From Crocinitomix sp. (GTDB lineage Bacteria > Bacteroidota > Bacteroidia > Flavobacteriales_D > Crocinitomicaceae): a DNA stretch of 64,000 nt. Under the pieces are notes generated by a model. It ran no database searches and was not told the origin of the DNA. It saw only the letters and a program-made list of their open reading frames with translations. The position numbers and the translations under genes are program-made. Each line of letters opens with the position of its first letter. The stretch's first letter is position 1. Positions 64,000 through 64,000 of this stretch are shown here, one piece after another. The stretch covers positions 1 through 64,000 of the forward strand of contig WTCE01000026.1 of assembly GCA_013138735.1 (NCBI GenBank), read 5' to 3'.

Positions 64000-64000
64000 A

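Overview
The window is AT-rich chromosome from a Bacteroidota/Flavobacteriales-type bacterium. Supporting signs are many T9SS C-terminal sorting domains, a gliding-motility-associated C-terminal domain, GldM-like Ig modules, SusC/BtuB-like TonB receptors and TAnnTTTG-like promoters. From left to right it contains: the 3' end of an IS1595/ISXO2-like transposase (1-105); a two-gene OLD-nuclease + UvrD-helicase module matching Gabija (GajAB, 151-4103); T9SS surface proteins; a DUF2130 protein; LytTR and LuxR-type two-component systems; a Fur/Zur-type regulator divergent from a TonB receptor with two 17-bp operators; arsC; gpmI, tsaB, OmpA, truncated globin, a SpoIIE phosphatase and monomeric IDH; ispD and queA; an ECF sigma factor followed by an anti-sigma/trypsin-like protease fusion; a YtrA-like GntR-ABC operon with a candidate operator; and a cobalamin-riboswitch-controlled surface operon (BtuB-like receptor, BtuG-like propeller lipoprotein, two T9SS proteins). 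No rRNA, tRNA or CRISPR was recognised. The least explained signal is intergenic. It consists of (i) degenerate 7-bp-period tandem arrays at about nine loci, several touching a stop codon; (ii) a palindrome family ending in GTAGCGAA; (iii) a hairpin family with conserved flanks (TTGTTCTCGATACAAT...CACTCGAACTGACGTT) and unrelated but self-complementary stems; and (iv) a remnant of a second fur-like gene. All family assignments come from reading motifs; no searches were run.
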